64,000 nucleotides of DNA from Psychrobacter sp. Pi2-1 (GTDB taxonomy: Bacteria; Pseudomonadota; Gammaproteobacteria; Pseudomonadales; Moraxellaceae). Position 1 is the first letter of the stretch. Each line of letters begins with the position of its first letter. Below are positions 17,026 to 26,249 of this stretch, one piece after another. The stretch is taken from NCBI RefSeq assembly GCF_904846645.1, contig NZ_CAJHBO010000004.1, positions 1 through 64,000 of the forward strand. The letters are read 5' to 3'. Both the position numbers and the translations under genes were made by a program. The notes below the pieces were generated by a model that saw only the letters and a program-made list of their open reading frames with translations, was not told the origin of the DNA and searched no databases.

Positions 17026-20000
17026 TCAATCAGTCAAACCATCTACGATGAGCAAAAAATGCAAAACATGACTCATCAAAGCAGAAGATAGTTTTGTACT
17101 ACCCTTTTTCTGTAGTGGACTAATAAGTGTTAATGAATAGCCGTTGTAAGTGTCTAAATGAATTAGGTCACCTTCGAATTCAGGCATATCCTTTTCAAAC
17201 TCTTCCATTTTTTTACGCTTAGCTGGTTTATCAACAACAGAGCGATATACATTTTTATTATTCTCATTGAGGTAAGGCTCTGATTTAAGGAAGCTGATAT
17301 TAACGCGCCAATGCCTACTTGGTAGTATCTGACACATAATACTTAAGTATTTATAAAAATTCTTTTTTTGCTTAAAAGTAAAACGAATCTCACTTTTAGA
17401 GCTGTTAACCTTCTCATAGAATACTTGAAGCATCTCTTTCACCTTACGCCGACCCTCCTTATCCTCATATAATTTTTCAAGATTATTAAAGCATAAGTTC
17501 ACTAGGGCTTGCTCTTCATGATAATGCAGCGGTGTTGGCGCTAGTAAAATATGGTCAGAGCGTTGTTTACGTTTTTTAGAGATCAGTTTATGGTTCAGAT
17601 TACCCTCAGTATCTTTAACTAAGCTCACTGCTCGCTCATAAATCATTAACGCATCATCGTACCTAAAGTTTAAACTACTGGCCTCACCTAGCGTTTGACC
17701 ATCCTCAATGTCCCATAAAAGCTTTTCTATCATTTCACGGCTATATCTACCGAACACAGTTGAATACTGCTTTTTATCAGTATCAATAGAACTATTACTT
17801 GATAGAGGTATATTCGCTTCATTAGCAAGCACCAACTTTTCACAATCAACCTTACGATTCACGTATTGTCTGATACGATTGAGATTAACAGCGTTGTCCC
17901 TGCTCTCTAAAGCATTTTTGTTATGCTGCTTTAAGTCCATACGACTGGTGCCAATCAACTTATTAACAACATCCAAAGGCAGGGTCAATTTAGCCTGCTG
18001 CAATTGATGACTTGCGACGATATCAGCGGTATGAATATATGAGCTAAAAGTCGTGATGAGATCGGCATGACCGGCAAACTCCATTAGCGCGGCCCAGTAA
18101 TTTGTCGAGACGCTGCGCACCCTACCTAAAAAATGAGTTTTAATATCATAGATTTTTATCTCATCATAATCTGTGAACTGCATGACTAACATTGGGTTAC
18201 ATCTAAGTATAAGCGCCATATTTGATATCGCATTATGACGAAAGCTGTGCAGAGTAATGTCGTGATAAGCAGTATTTTCTAGTATGCGTTTTAGTGGCTG
18301 CTCAATACTATAACGAGACATAACAGAGGACTGATACGCTAAAGTAAATAAGTAACGAGAAGACTGTCGCTTTTTCAAGTGAAAGAACCTTTTAAAATCT
18401 TCTAGCTCTTCTGACAAAAGTAATACTGATAAATATATTCGCCGTGTGCCGTCATCTGATTTCAAGTCTCGATGCGCGTTAGGGCGAACAATAACGTTAT
18501 ATTCGGTAAAGCTTTGATTGTCATATTCGATATCTGTAACTTGTAGTCCCAAAATCTCGCTGATACGCATGCCAGTACGATATAACAATATTATGACAAT
18601 ACTAAGCGCTTGTTTATAGTACGCACTCAGCACTTGTTGCTCAGCGATACAATCAAGAATAGTATGATAAACTTTCTGAGGAATCAGGTAGCTCGATACT
18701 ATTTGCGCATCACCGCCTCCTCTGATGTCGATTTCAGGCGCTTTGTTATACTTCTTTAAAGAATCATGCAGTGAGCAAATAACTGTTTTTGTATATCCTA
18801 ATTTATTTGGGTTCTTTTCTGCAATAATTTCGTTATATATATAGTGATAGTCATGTTTTGACCATTGTAAAAAGTCAGCAGTGCGTGTCCCTGCGATAAA
18901 GCCATTCCCGATCTCGGACAAATACCGCTTTAAAGTATTAATTTTCCTTCCATTAATACACAGATCCAACATCCATCTAACCAATCGTTGTTGATTGGGA
19001 TATAGGTTTTGGGTTAGTAGACTTACTAGCTGTGGTTGAACCTGTTTTTTATCGTTGTTAAGTATCGTGCGTATCTCTTTAACTGCATCAGACCTAAACC
19101 GTTCGACTTTGACAGCATCAAGTGCGTTATCACCATTGTTACTAGTACTAGGCCCGATCATTAATTTACTAACATGCTCATCAGACAGAACAACCTTAGG
19201 TGTTTTAATGCTCTGGAAATACCTCAGTAGTTGCGATGTTGATATTGATGTTTGCTTTTGCTGACCTGTTAGTACTTGGACTAGTTGAATGTCCAAATAC
19301 ACGTCTGGTAGCGTTTGCCAGTAGATTGCAATGTGCTGCAAATAGTTAGATTTATGGATTGATTTAACTGTGAAGTTTTCTCCAACAAACTCACCTAGCC
19401 TTTGAATAATTTGACGGTATTTAGGAAAATCGCTTTGCGCTTGACGCTGGTGTTGTAGCTTGAGCAGCCACAAACGGCTAATATCATCTATAATTATCAA
19501 GCGCGTTTGATACACCTCATCTCTACCCCCTTCTATAGGAGTAACCTCGTTGCCATAGTCAGGTGATAATAGCCTGAGTGGCATAATAAGCATGTCGTCA
19601 AATAACTGATATATCGGTTTACTATCTTTGAGATACTCGTATATTGCCTTGAGCATCTTTTCATCGTTATAACCTGCAAAACTAACTAGTGAAAATAAAA
19701 ACCAACTTACACAATCAAGTACGCTAAAGGTATTTTTTTTCTGCCATGTATTAAACGCTTGTGTGACAATATTTTGGGCTTTAGGCAAGTATAAAAACTC
19801 ATCGAAATCATTGATATTCTTAGGGCGCTGTGGACGTACAGCTATGATTGGCTTTGGAAATAACGGCAGATATCTTTTTTGACGTACTTCATTAACTTTG
19901 TCAAAAAAGCGCATACGTTCGAACAATGCAAATGGTAGTAGATGTGCTGACAAATTTTTCTCAATCTCTTTGTAGATTGATTCGTATAAATCGTAAATTT

Positions 20001-20163
20001 GCTCATCCGTTATCGCCTCTGAGTACTGATTTTCTTCAACAAAAGCATCCCACGCGTTTTGACACAGCTCTTTAGTATACTGTAATGCCTGCTTGCGCTG
20101 ATCTTGCGATTTTGCTGACCGTCTTAGATAACCGTAGAGAATATCTTGCTGTGTCTTTGTCAT
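17026..20163 (-). CDS. Large tyrosine recombinase/integrase, third gene of a recombinase trio
   Basis: The 1045-residue protein carries a complete tyrosine-recombinase catalytic set: Arg in YRTGMRISEILGL near residue 530, HSFRH near 640 (H-x-x-R-H), and AGHADLITTFSSYIH near 705 with the Gly-His pair and nucleophilic Tyr. About 500 residues precede the catalytic domain and about 330 follow it. This is far longer than phage integrases of 350-450 residues, so it may bind extra DNA or partner proteins. Its ATG overlaps the upstream gene's stop by 4 bp (ATGA-type coupling). Three-gene recombinase operons occur in Tn554-like, RIT and strand-biased integrative elements. I cannot say which group this belongs to. 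It probably mobilised the defence island. Confidence 0.8.
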   Translation of the reverse strand: MTKTQQDILYGYLRRSAKSQDQRKQALQYTKELCQNAWDAFVEENQYSEAITDEQIYDLYESIYKEIEKNLSAHLLPFALFERMRFFDKVNEVRQKRYLPLFPKPIIAVRPQRPKNINDFDEFLYLPKAQNIVTQAFNTWQKKNTFSVLDCVSWFLFSLVSFAGYNDEKMLKAIYEYLKDSKPIYQLFDDMLIMPLRLLSPDYGNEVTPIEGGRDEVYQTRLIIIDDISRLWLLKLQHQRQAQSDFPKYRQIIQRLGEFVGENFTVKSIHKSNYLQHIAIYWQTLPDVYLDIQLVQVLTGQQKQTSISTSQLLRYFQSIKTPKVVLSDEHVSKLMIGPSTSNNGDNALDAVKVERFRSDAVKEIRTILNNDKKQVQPQLVSLLTQNLYPNQQRLVRWMLDLCINGRKINTLKRYLSEIGNGFIAGTRTADFLQWSKHDYHYIYNEIIAEKNPNKLGYTKTVICSLHDSLKKYNKAPEIDIRGGGDAQIVSSYLIPQKVYHTILDCIAEQQVLSAYYKQALSIVIILLYRTGMRISEILGLQVTDIEYDNQSFTEYNVIVRPNAHRDLKSDDGTRRIYLSVLLLSEELEDFKRFFHLKKRQSSRYLFTLAYQSSVMSRYSIEQPLKRILENTAYHDITLHSFRHNAISNMALILRCNPMLVMQFTDYDEIKIYDIKTHFLGRVRSVSTNYWAALMEFAGHADLITTFSSYIHTADIVASHQLQQAKLTLPLDVVNKLIGTSRMDLKQHNKNALESRDNAVNLNRIRQYVNRKVDCEKLVLANEANIPLSSNSSIDTDKKQYSTVFGRYSREMIEKLLWDIEDGQTLGEASSLNFRYDDALMIYERAVSLVKDTEGNLNHKLISKKRKQRSDHILLAPTPLHYHEEQALVNLCFNNLEKLYEDKEGRRKVKEMLQVFYEKVNSSKSEIRFTFKQKKNFYKYLSIMCQILPSRHWRVNISFLKSEPYLNENNKNVYRSVVDKPAKRKKMEEFEKDMPEFEGDLIHLDTYNGYSLTLISPLQKKGSTKLSSALMSHVLHFLLIVDGLTD

Positions 20164-22415
20164 AAAGTAACCTGCTGTAGTTCAAGCTTTACTGCCAGCT
20201 GTTGATAAGTATTTTTAGCGGCTAGTATGTGCCCTATAGACAATGCTGAGTTTCTTCTCCATGCTTCTTGCCCTATCATTTCATGACCAAAGATCGCTAA
20301 GATCACTGCTTCATCCAACCCAAATTCGTGTAAAAACCTTTGTCCAACGTGCCGTGTCCAGTCTATTTTAAAGCGAAAGTTTTCACCCAGTTCTTGACTG
20401 ACAATAGCAGGACGCAAAGAATGAAAGCCACTTTTTTTATCTATAAAATTTAGTAGTGGGCGCTCAGAAGTCATAATTTTATTAACTTCAACATTGAAGT
20501 TAGGATCTAACCGTCCGTAACGCTTAGCAAAGCCACTTATATAATATAAAAAGTTTTGAATAGCTTCTGTCAAAAATGAGCAAATGGGCACTCGGCGCTG
20601 ACTATTACCTGTTACCCTTTCCTCTTTATCAGAAATCCAAGCAATACCTGCTTGCAGATCTATTTGTTTTAAATAACCTGGTGCACCTTCCACTGCTCTT
20701 ACTGACGTCAGTAAAAGGGACACATGCCACAACCACAAGTTATAAAAATTGAATTTTTCTCTATAATTTGTGGTGGTTACTACCTTTTGATACAGATAGT
20801 TAATGAACAGCCTTACTATCGGATAGTCAGGGCTGTTTTGACTGCCAATAGCATCATCACTGAGTACTACATTGGATAAATATTCAACGACGCTAAATTT
20901 TTCTTTATTACAGCGCTCTGTAAGGATTTTAATCGCATCATGATAGACTGCTCTTACCTTCTTAAGATCGTGCGAGCTATACCAAGTATCAGCTCTTTTT
21001 CTACTGTTACGTGAAGTAATGATAGTCGCCAGTTGAGTGCTACCAACTTCATAAATGATAATGGTGTACAGAGACTTTTCAATTCTAACCAAACTAATAA
21101 CTGGCAGCTCTAAAGTTACTCGTAGATCAGCAATGACCTCATTAATCAAGGCTGAATCCGGATAACCTTTATAAGTTAAAAATATGCCCAATGCCTCAGG
21201 TATTGGTAGCTTGAACTGTGTCAATCGGTTAGCAATAACTGACTCTATTCCTGTAGTTCTAATTCGTAGCGGCGTGATATCTAGATTAATGATAAATTCG
21301 TACTTTGCTTTACGAGCACTGATATCAATGAGCTCTTTATGATTATTGTTAATATCATCAGCTAATCTAGCGACTGAATGACCCGTGTATAAAGAAAGTA
21401 GCAAATAAGCTATAGCTCGTTTTTTGTCCCTATCAGCTTCACTGTCATTATAGTCATCGAACCACTGCCACAATTTAAATGCTATATTTTTAATAGCAGT
21501 TAACGGTAACTGACGGATATTGCTACTCACAAACCTCTCATTTTTATTTGCATGCGCAAATTTCGCTCGCGTTCTTCGATAAATCTGATTACTTGAGAAC
21601 TTCTCGGTCTCTTTTAGAGTTTTTTGCTCGATATAATTGAAATCAGGAATTGGATCATCTAATCGCTCACGATTAATATCATTACCACTCTCTGTTTTCT
21701 CAAAGCTTGTGATTGATACTAGCTCATCTGTATCATCATCTACATCCGTTTGCGTCACATACTCAATTTTTGGCTCATCAATTTTGCTCTGTTTAGTCTG
21801 TTTTCTGCCTAAGGAAGTGCGCGTTATGCTATCCCTATTGTTGAATGCGAAGTCAATAGTTCGATAAATTTTGATAAATGACTTGAGAGTAGGAGTATTA
21901 TTGCTTTCTAGTTCGACTCGATAACTTTCAAACCTTTCATAGGTAGCCTGTAACGTATCAGCTTGTAGTGTTAAATAGCAATGCTTCCAAATACCGTAAT
22001 TACCACTTACTGGATTCATCCATTTTCTAGCTTCAGCCGTTGTCTCACCAATACGTCTAGGCAAGTCATTTTGAGCAAAATAGATTAGTAAATGGCTCAA
22101 TTTAGCGACCCATAACCATTCTTTACTTGGACTACCAGCATTAAGTTCTGGTAGATGATAAGTACTAGCAATAAATGCTCGTGTCAAATTTTCGGGCTTA
22201 GTCAACTTACCTTTGTATGAGTCGTATATCTTTTTTAAACATGCTGAAGTCAAAAACTCTAATTGTTCAACCTCAATGGTGATGTCCATAAATTCATTTG
22301 AGACTAAATTGGCAACTGTTAAAAAGAAATTACTAAGATCATCGGTATAAACATCGTCAGTGGCTGGTATTAACTTTTTCACATTACTTACTGTCAGCAT
22401 AGCGCACCTCATCAA
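20160..22415 (-). CDS. Degenerate tyrosine recombinase, second gene of a recombinase trio
   Basis: The 751-residue protein has a recognisable but incomplete tyrosine-recombinase C-terminus. SVRAVEG resembles the first Arg box. KIDWTRHVGQRFL aligns with the H-x-x-R-H box, with Asp in place of the first His. ILAIFGHEMIG aligns with the Gly-His box. The usual Tyr position after it reads EAWRRNSALSIGH, with no tyrosine. It may be a structural partner of the complete recombinase and not a catalyst on its own. The second gene overlaps the first (22384-22947) by 17 to 32 bases, depending on whether MMRCAM or the internal MLTVSN is used, and overlaps the third by 4 bases. Confidence 0.65.
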   Translation of the reverse strand: MMRCAMLTVSNVKKLIPATDDVYTDDLSNFFLTVANLVSNEFMDITIEVEQLEFLTSACLKKIYDSYKGKLTKPENLTRAFIASTYHLPELNAGSPSKEWLWVAKLSHLLIYFAQNDLPRRIGETTAEARKWMNPVSGNYGIWKHCYLTLQADTLQATYERFESYRVELESNNTPTLKSFIKIYRTIDFAFNNRDSITRTSLGRKQTKQSKIDEPKIEYVTQTDVDDDTDELVSITSFEKTESGNDINRERLDDPIPDFNYIEQKTLKETEKFSSNQIYRRTRAKFAHANKNERFVSSNIRQLPLTAIKNIAFKLWQWFDDYNDSEADRDKKRAIAYLLLSLYTGHSVARLADDINNNHKELIDISARKAKYEFIINLDITPLRIRTTGIESVIANRLTQFKLPIPEALGIFLTYKGYPDSALINEVIADLRVTLELPVISLVRIEKSLYTIIIYEVGSTQLATIITSRNSRKRADTWYSSHDLKKVRAVYHDAIKILTERCNKEKFSVVEYLSNVVLSDDAIGSQNSPDYPIVRLFINYLYQKVVTTTNYREKFNFYNLWLWHVSLLLTSVRAVEGAPGYLKQIDLQAGIAWISDKEERVTGNSQRRVPICSFLTEAIQNFLYYISGFAKRYGRLDPNFNVEVNKIMTSERPLLNFIDKKSGFHSLRPAIVSQELGENFRFKIDWTRHVGQRFLHEFGLDEAVILAIFGHEMIGQEAWRRNSALSIGHILAAKNTYQQLAVKLELQQVTL

Positions 22416-22947
22416 TTAATTCGGAGAATGAAGGGATTTCACTAGCGTATTGGTTATGCATGAGATTCACCTGATAATCATATTGATAACGCTCGATATT
22501 TTTAATATCTAAAATACGCTGTATAGTTAGAGAATTATCAAATAGCGCTCTTTGCACCTGAATAGGCATACTATTTTTTATAGCATTGAAAATATTTGGA
22601 TTAATAGGATCTAAGTTTATAAACTCGTTCATAAGACAAGACCAAGCGCGCCGCTCTATTTCGGCATTGGATAGAATTACTCTTCTAATAGATATCTCAG
22701 AGCTGTTCGTCAGAATACTTACCTCTCTAAAACCATCAAAAAATCTATACTGATCAGACTCATCTACGACTTCCAACAACAGCGTGTTACTTGAGACGAA
22801 CTCATTAGTCTCAGCCTCAATTAACTCACAGAATATTTGGTACGGTTTAATGGCACATTCGTGCACTATTAATTCATCCGATGCGTTAATACTCTTGACG
22901 CTTCGTCTCATTGTCTTATTAGCTAGCTTTGCCATGATCATGTCCAT
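22384..22947 (-). CDS. Small protein of unknown function, first gene of a recombinase trio
   Basis: This is a 187-residue protein with no motif that I recognise. It is basic near the N-terminus (KLANKTMRRSVKS) and otherwise of ordinary composition. It overlaps the degenerate recombinase gene and heads the operon. Its position matches the small accessory protein found with paired recombinases in other elements, such as TnpC of Tn554, but similarity to any of these cannot be claimed. Starts at MDMIMAKL or the internal MAKL are both possible. The promoter should lie in 22948-23108. Confidence 0.6.
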   Translation of the reverse strand: MDMIMAKLANKTMRRSVKSINASDELIVHECAIKPYQIFCELIEAETNEFVSSNTLLLEVVDESDQYRFFDGFREVSILTNSSEISIRRVILSNAEIERRAWSCLMNEFINLDPINPNIFNAIKNSMPIQVQRALFDNSLTIQRILDIKNIERYQYDYQVNLMHNQYASEIPSFSELIDEVRYADSK

Positions 22948-23108
22948 ATGTCAGTTGCATGTACCGTACAAAATCAATTATCGCCGATAGGGTAGGTATG
23001 CTATAATTAATATTTGGTTGGTGTCATATTACCATAATATAACAGTGTCTATAAATATATTTAATCTATTAAAATACCTGTTATTCATAAATATTTGTAT
23101 ACATAAAA

Positions 23109-23145
23109 AAACCTTAAACCCTTTAAAGTAATAGGTTTAAGGTTT
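23109..23145 (-). terminator. Hairpin with T tract on the minus strand, at the island edge
   Basis: AAACCTTAAACC and GGTTTAAGGTTT form a perfect 12-bp stem with a 13-base loop. On the minus strand it is followed by TTTT. No gene reads toward it on the minus strand here, so it may be a barrier between flanking DNA and the recombinase operon or an element-end structure. Confidence 0.4.
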
Positions 23146-23170
23146 ATTAATATCAATGTTACTTTGGTCG

Positions 23171-23203
23171 GCGTCCTTGCCAAGGTTGGGGTTTCCCGCT
23201 CCA
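23171..23203 (+). pseudogene. tRNA-Gly(GCC) fragment, T arm missing
   Basis: CCTTGCCAAGG (23175-23185) is the anticodon stem-loop of bacterial tRNA-Gly with anticodon GCC. It is followed by TTGGGG and then directly by TTTCCCGCTCCA (23192-23203), the 3' acceptor strand with CCA. The roughly 18 bases of the T arm that normally lie between are absent, and the 5' half of the tRNA (acceptor strand, D arm) is not found upstream. The fragment cannot make a functional tRNA. It lies about 220 bases from the start of the recombinase operon and just before a strong terminator. It may be a damaged attachment site. Confidence 0.65.
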
Positions 23204-23224
23204 AATATGGCTTGAAAAAGCACT

Positions 23225-23264
23225 AAAATCCTCACTTCTTGAATAAGAAGTGAGGATTTTTTTT
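23225..23264 (+). terminator. Perfect intrinsic terminator after the tRNA-Gly fragment
   Basis: A 16-bp stem, AAAATCCTCACTTCTT with its exact complement, closes a GAAT loop and runs into eight T. It is 21 bases after the tRNA fragment, where the terminator of a tRNA operon would be expected. It would insulate the HNH gene downstream from any transcript arriving from the left. Confidence 0.85.
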
Positions 23265-23488
23265 GTCCAATTTTCAGGGGCTACAGCGTTTCTGTATCTT
23301 ATTACCCAATCAAATCATTAAGTTAATCTAACCAGATAAAAGTCTCAAAATCAGCACCGTGACCAAAACGTGACCATTTCGAACTAACCCTCTAAAGTGG
23401 AAATATCATTTCAATTGTCAAAGTTATAGTACTATTAGAGTTGACTATCACTACAGTCCATTCTAATTAACGACAGATTGAGCCATTC

Positions 23489-24562
23489 ATGAACTTCATA
23501 GACGTTGAGCCCACGCTAGAAAATTACTGGCGAGCTATTATTCTGTTTGGTAGAAACACTGCTTCTTATAAATTCGCGCTTGCCAAAACTCTAATCGATG
23601 TCAGCTTAGAGAGAGATTCTGACTTGATTTCGCTCGAAGATTTAGCGCTGCCCTACGCCTTTCATCTATGTGAACATCTAAAACATAGCCCTAAACAAAG
23701 CACTTTTAATAGTAGTAAGTTTATCAATGCTTGCATTCAATTCAACCATCAACAGATTAGCGAAGATGAACTCATTCATGTCACGAATAAAGAAGGATTT
23801 AAATACGTTTTGGACGCATTTCATGTAGTCAATACTAAAGCAGTGCAAGAACGTTTTTATGATGTAATTGATGAAGAGTTTTTTGTTGACGAGCGTAAGC
23901 ACAATAAAGGGATACGTCTAACAGATAACTTATTCAAATTATTTCATGTATTTGATAGATCAGCAGAAAGTTTAAATCTTGAGACGGAATCACGCTGGAA
24001 CTTGGTAGAAAAAGCGTGGGAGCTCAATATTAATAAAGGTTTAATTTCAGTTGAATTTGACCAAGATACCAAACAGCTATTTACTAAAGATACTAAACAT
24101 TGCCGCATTGATATTACCAGTTCAAGAGGTGCATTAAACGGATATCAAAAGAGCAGATGCTTTTACTGCTTTACAGAAATCAGTATTGCTTCTAATGATG
24201 TGATGCTAGCAGACGTTGACCACTTCTTTCCGCATACTTTAAAAGCCCAAGTAGCAACCGCTAGTTGCTGTCGGCCAGTTAATGTCGATGGGGTTTGGAA
24301 TTTAGTACTTGCTTGCTCTAATTGCAACCGTGGTATAGATGGTAAAGCTGCTAAATTACCTAATATTGAGTTGTTGAAAAGACTACATACACGCAACGAA
24401 TATTTGATTGGCAGTCACCACCCACTACGCGAAACCTTAATCAATCAAACGGGTATAAATGAGAAGACACGTCAACAGTTTTTGCAGAAGTCCTTCAACT
24501 TTTCAAAAGAACATTTGATTCATGTCTGGCAACCTAGACAGCAAGGAAACAGTCTCTTCTAA
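23489..24562 (+). CDS. HNH endonuclease domain protein, possible defence nuclease
   Basis: The 357-residue protein has a C-terminal HNH nuclease domain. CFYCFTEI gives the first zinc CxxC near residue 220, ADVDHFFPH the first His of the beta-beta-alpha-metal fold, and NLVLACSNCNRGIDGK the Asn and second CxxC. The N-terminal half has no recognised fold. It lies 23 bases before a SAM-dependent methyltransferase gene on the same strand, and the pair is immediately outside the phosphorothioation island. A nuclease with a co-expressed methyltransferase suggests a restriction or self-protection pair, though the methyltransferase lacks a DNA-methylase motif. No intron or homing context is visible. 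Confidence 0.75.
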   Translation: MNFIDVEPTLENYWRAIILFGRNTASYKFALAKTLIDVSLERDSDLISLEDLALPYAFHLCEHLKHSPKQSTFNSSKFINACIQFNHQQISEDELIHVTNKEGFKYVLDAFHVVNTKAVQERFYDVIDEEFFVDERKHNKGIRLTDNLFKLFHVFDRSAESLNLETESRWNLVEKAWELNINKGLISVEFDQDTKQLFTKDTKHCRIDITSSRGALNGYQKSRCFYCFTEISIASNDVMLADVDHFFPHTLKAQVATASCCRPVNVDGVWNLVLACSNCNRGIDGKAAKLPNIELLKRLHTRNEYLIGSHHPLRETLINQTGINEKTRQQFLQKSFNFSKEHLIHVWQPRQQGNSLF

Positions 24563-24585
24563 TAATGAACAGCGATATATAGCCC

Positions 24586-25206
24586 ATGATAAATCAATCA
24601 AATACCCTAGATTTTTATAATAGCAACGCAAATTCATTCTTTGAGCAAACCATTAGTGTGGATATGCATCGACTATACCAACCCTTTATAGACAACTTGC
24701 CTGTTAGACCAGTACACCAGCAAAACATACTAGATTTAGGCTGCGGCTCAGGTCGTGACAGTATTCACTTTGCTAACTTAGGCTTCAATGTTACTGCTAT
24801 TGATGGTAGCCGAGAGCTGATTGAGCGGGCAAAAATCCATCACAATAATATGATTTATTGGCAATGCTTAACTTTCGAGCAAATTCCATTTCAAAATTGG
24901 TATAAACGATTTACGAGTATTTGGGCATGTGCTTCGCTGCTTCATGTACCTTCTAAAGAGCTTCCTGAATTAGTAGATAATTTGCTTACTACGCTGACAG
25001 ATAAAGGTAGTTTTTACGCATCTTTCAAGTATGGCAATAGTGAGTACGTTGATAATGGACGTTTTTTCTGCGATATGAATGAAGAATGCTGGGAAACCTT
25101 AAAGCAAAAAATCAATCATAAGTTCAAAGAAGAAACTTGGCTTACGATTGATCAAAGAACGAATAGAAATAAAGCATGGTTTAATATTATGATTAAAAAG
25201 GTTTAA
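24586..25206 (+). CDS. Class I SAM-dependent methyltransferase paired with the HNH gene
   Basis: The 206-residue single-domain methyltransferase has motif I ILDLGCGSGRDSIHFANLG near residue 47 and motif II VTAIDGS. The overall plan resembles small-molecule methyltransferases of the TehB/UbiG-like group. The usual catalytic motif of adenine- or cytosine-specific DNA methylases is absent. It follows the HNH gene by 23 bases and is probably co-transcribed with it. Target unknown: a nucleotide, tRNA, protein or small molecule is possible. Followed by about 130 bases before the next gene. Confidence 0.75.
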   Translation: MINQSNTLDFYNSNANSFFEQTISVDMHRLYQPFIDNLPVRPVHQQNILDLGCGSGRDSIHFANLGFNVTAIDGSRELIERAKIHHNNMIYWQCLTFEQIPFQNWYKRFTSIWACASLLHVPSKELPELVDNLLTTLTDKGSFYASFKYGNSEYVDNGRFFCDMNEECWETLKQKINHKFKEETWLTIDQRTNRNKAWFNIMIKKV

Positions 25207-25337
25207 ACAAATGAGCCGAAGCTATGATGAGTTTCGATGTGCACGTTTTTAATATAGAACGACATAGGTTGCGCAATATTTATGTCGTTAGTATCATGTT
25301 GGTTTAGAAGTAGCTCAACTACAATTAGGAAAATATT

Positions 25338-25649
25338 ATGGCAAAATTAGAATCAAACATTGAGCTAGAAGCCGCGGCATTTCGTCGCTTACTAGCTCAT
25401 TTAGATGAACGTAAAGATGTACAAAATATCGAACTGATGAACCTTGCCGACTTTTGTCGTAACTGTTTATCCAAATGGTATAAAGCGGCTGGTGAAGAGC
25501 GTGGTATTGGCATCGACTACGAGGATGCGCGCGAGCTTGTTTATGGTATGCCTTATGCTGAGTGGAAAGAGAAATATCAACAGAAAGCAACGCCAGAGCA
25601 GTTAGCGCGTTTTAACGAGATTGAAGCTGCTAAAAATAAAGCGAATTAA
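25338..25649 (+). CDS. DUF1244 family protein
   Basis: The 103-residue soluble protein fits the DUF1244 family: LADFCRNCLSKWYKAAGEE and YGMPYAEWKEKYQ are its characteristic blocks. The family is small, widespread in proteobacteria and of unknown function. AGGA eight bases before the ATG supports the start. The gene stands alone between the accessory region and a convergent SRPBCC gene, and it marks the return to core chromosome. Confidence 0.85.
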   Translation: MAKLESNIELEAAAFRRLLAHLDERKDVQNIELMNLADFCRNCLSKWYKAAGEERGIGIDYEDARELVYGMPYAEWKEKYQQKATPEQLARFNEIEAAKNKAN

Positions 25650-25724
25650 AACTGACAGTGATGGCTCAGATAAAATAAGCCACCAGTAGAAAGTAATATC
25701 AAAAAACCCAACATTGCCGCTAGA

Positions 25725-26168
25725 TTAGCGGCTTTCTATGGATTTGAGGATGCTACTAAACCCTATGGTTCCTTGTTTCTGCATTTGACGGTCAAATAGG
25801 CGACCGACTAATGGCAGTGGTACAATCAATCGACCCTCAGATACCCAAGTCACGTGTGTGGTGCCATCGCCCAAGTCCTTTAAATCAATGATACCTTTAT
25901 CATGCTGCATTTTTATAGGTTTAGATTTCTCGATTTGGTATTGCATATGAGTAGGACGCTCAAACGCCGTAATCCGCTCCCAGAACTTAACAGGTCCCGT
26001 TTGAATGCTACGTAAAGCCCCGACGCCATTGCGCTCTTCATTACCTTCAGCTACTAACTTAGCAGCCCCCACCGCTTTAAATGAGCCATAACTGGCATGG
26101 TCACTCAGTGCTTCAAATACCTCATCAATCGGTTTTTTGACAATGCGCTCTACTTTTATTTTAAACAT
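25725..26168 (-). CDS. SRPBCC family protein (polyketide cyclase/dehydrase-like)
   Basis: The 147-residue protein begins with the pattern typical of this START-like fold: KVERIVKKPIDEVFEALSDHASYGSF, an initial strand and helix lining a hydrophobic pocket. Later there is THVTWVSEGRL, a long C-terminal beta region, and a closing helix. Such proteins bind small hydrophobic ligands, but the ligand here cannot be inferred. It converges with the DUF1244 gene. The hairpin GCCGCTA/TAGCGGC at 25716-25733 straddles its stop region but lacks an adjoining T run. Confidence 0.75.
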   Translation of the reverse strand: MFKIKVERIVKKPIDEVFEALSDHASYGSFKAVGAAKLVAEGNEERNGVGALRSIQTGPVKFWERITAFERPTHMQYQIEKSKPIKMQHDKGIIDLKDLGDGTTHVTWVSEGRLIVPLPLVGRLFDRQMQKQGTIGFSSILKSIESR

Positions 26169-26249
26169 AATATGATCTCGTTAAGACTAAATTTATTTAG
26201 CTTACTGCTATTTTAGAAATAAATATAGTGGCCACATTGTGAAAAATTA

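Noticed and set aside
23109..23203. Intact tRNA gene
   Set aside because: Only the anticodon arm and 3' end of tRNA-Gly are found; the T arm and the 5' half are missing.
124..23296. 12-bp inverted match TACAGAAACGCT (124-135) and AGCGTTTCTGTA (23285-23296) as island ends
   Set aside because: The left copy overlaps the presumed end of the IS3-like element (to 127) and the match does not extend; chance or a common local motif is more likely.
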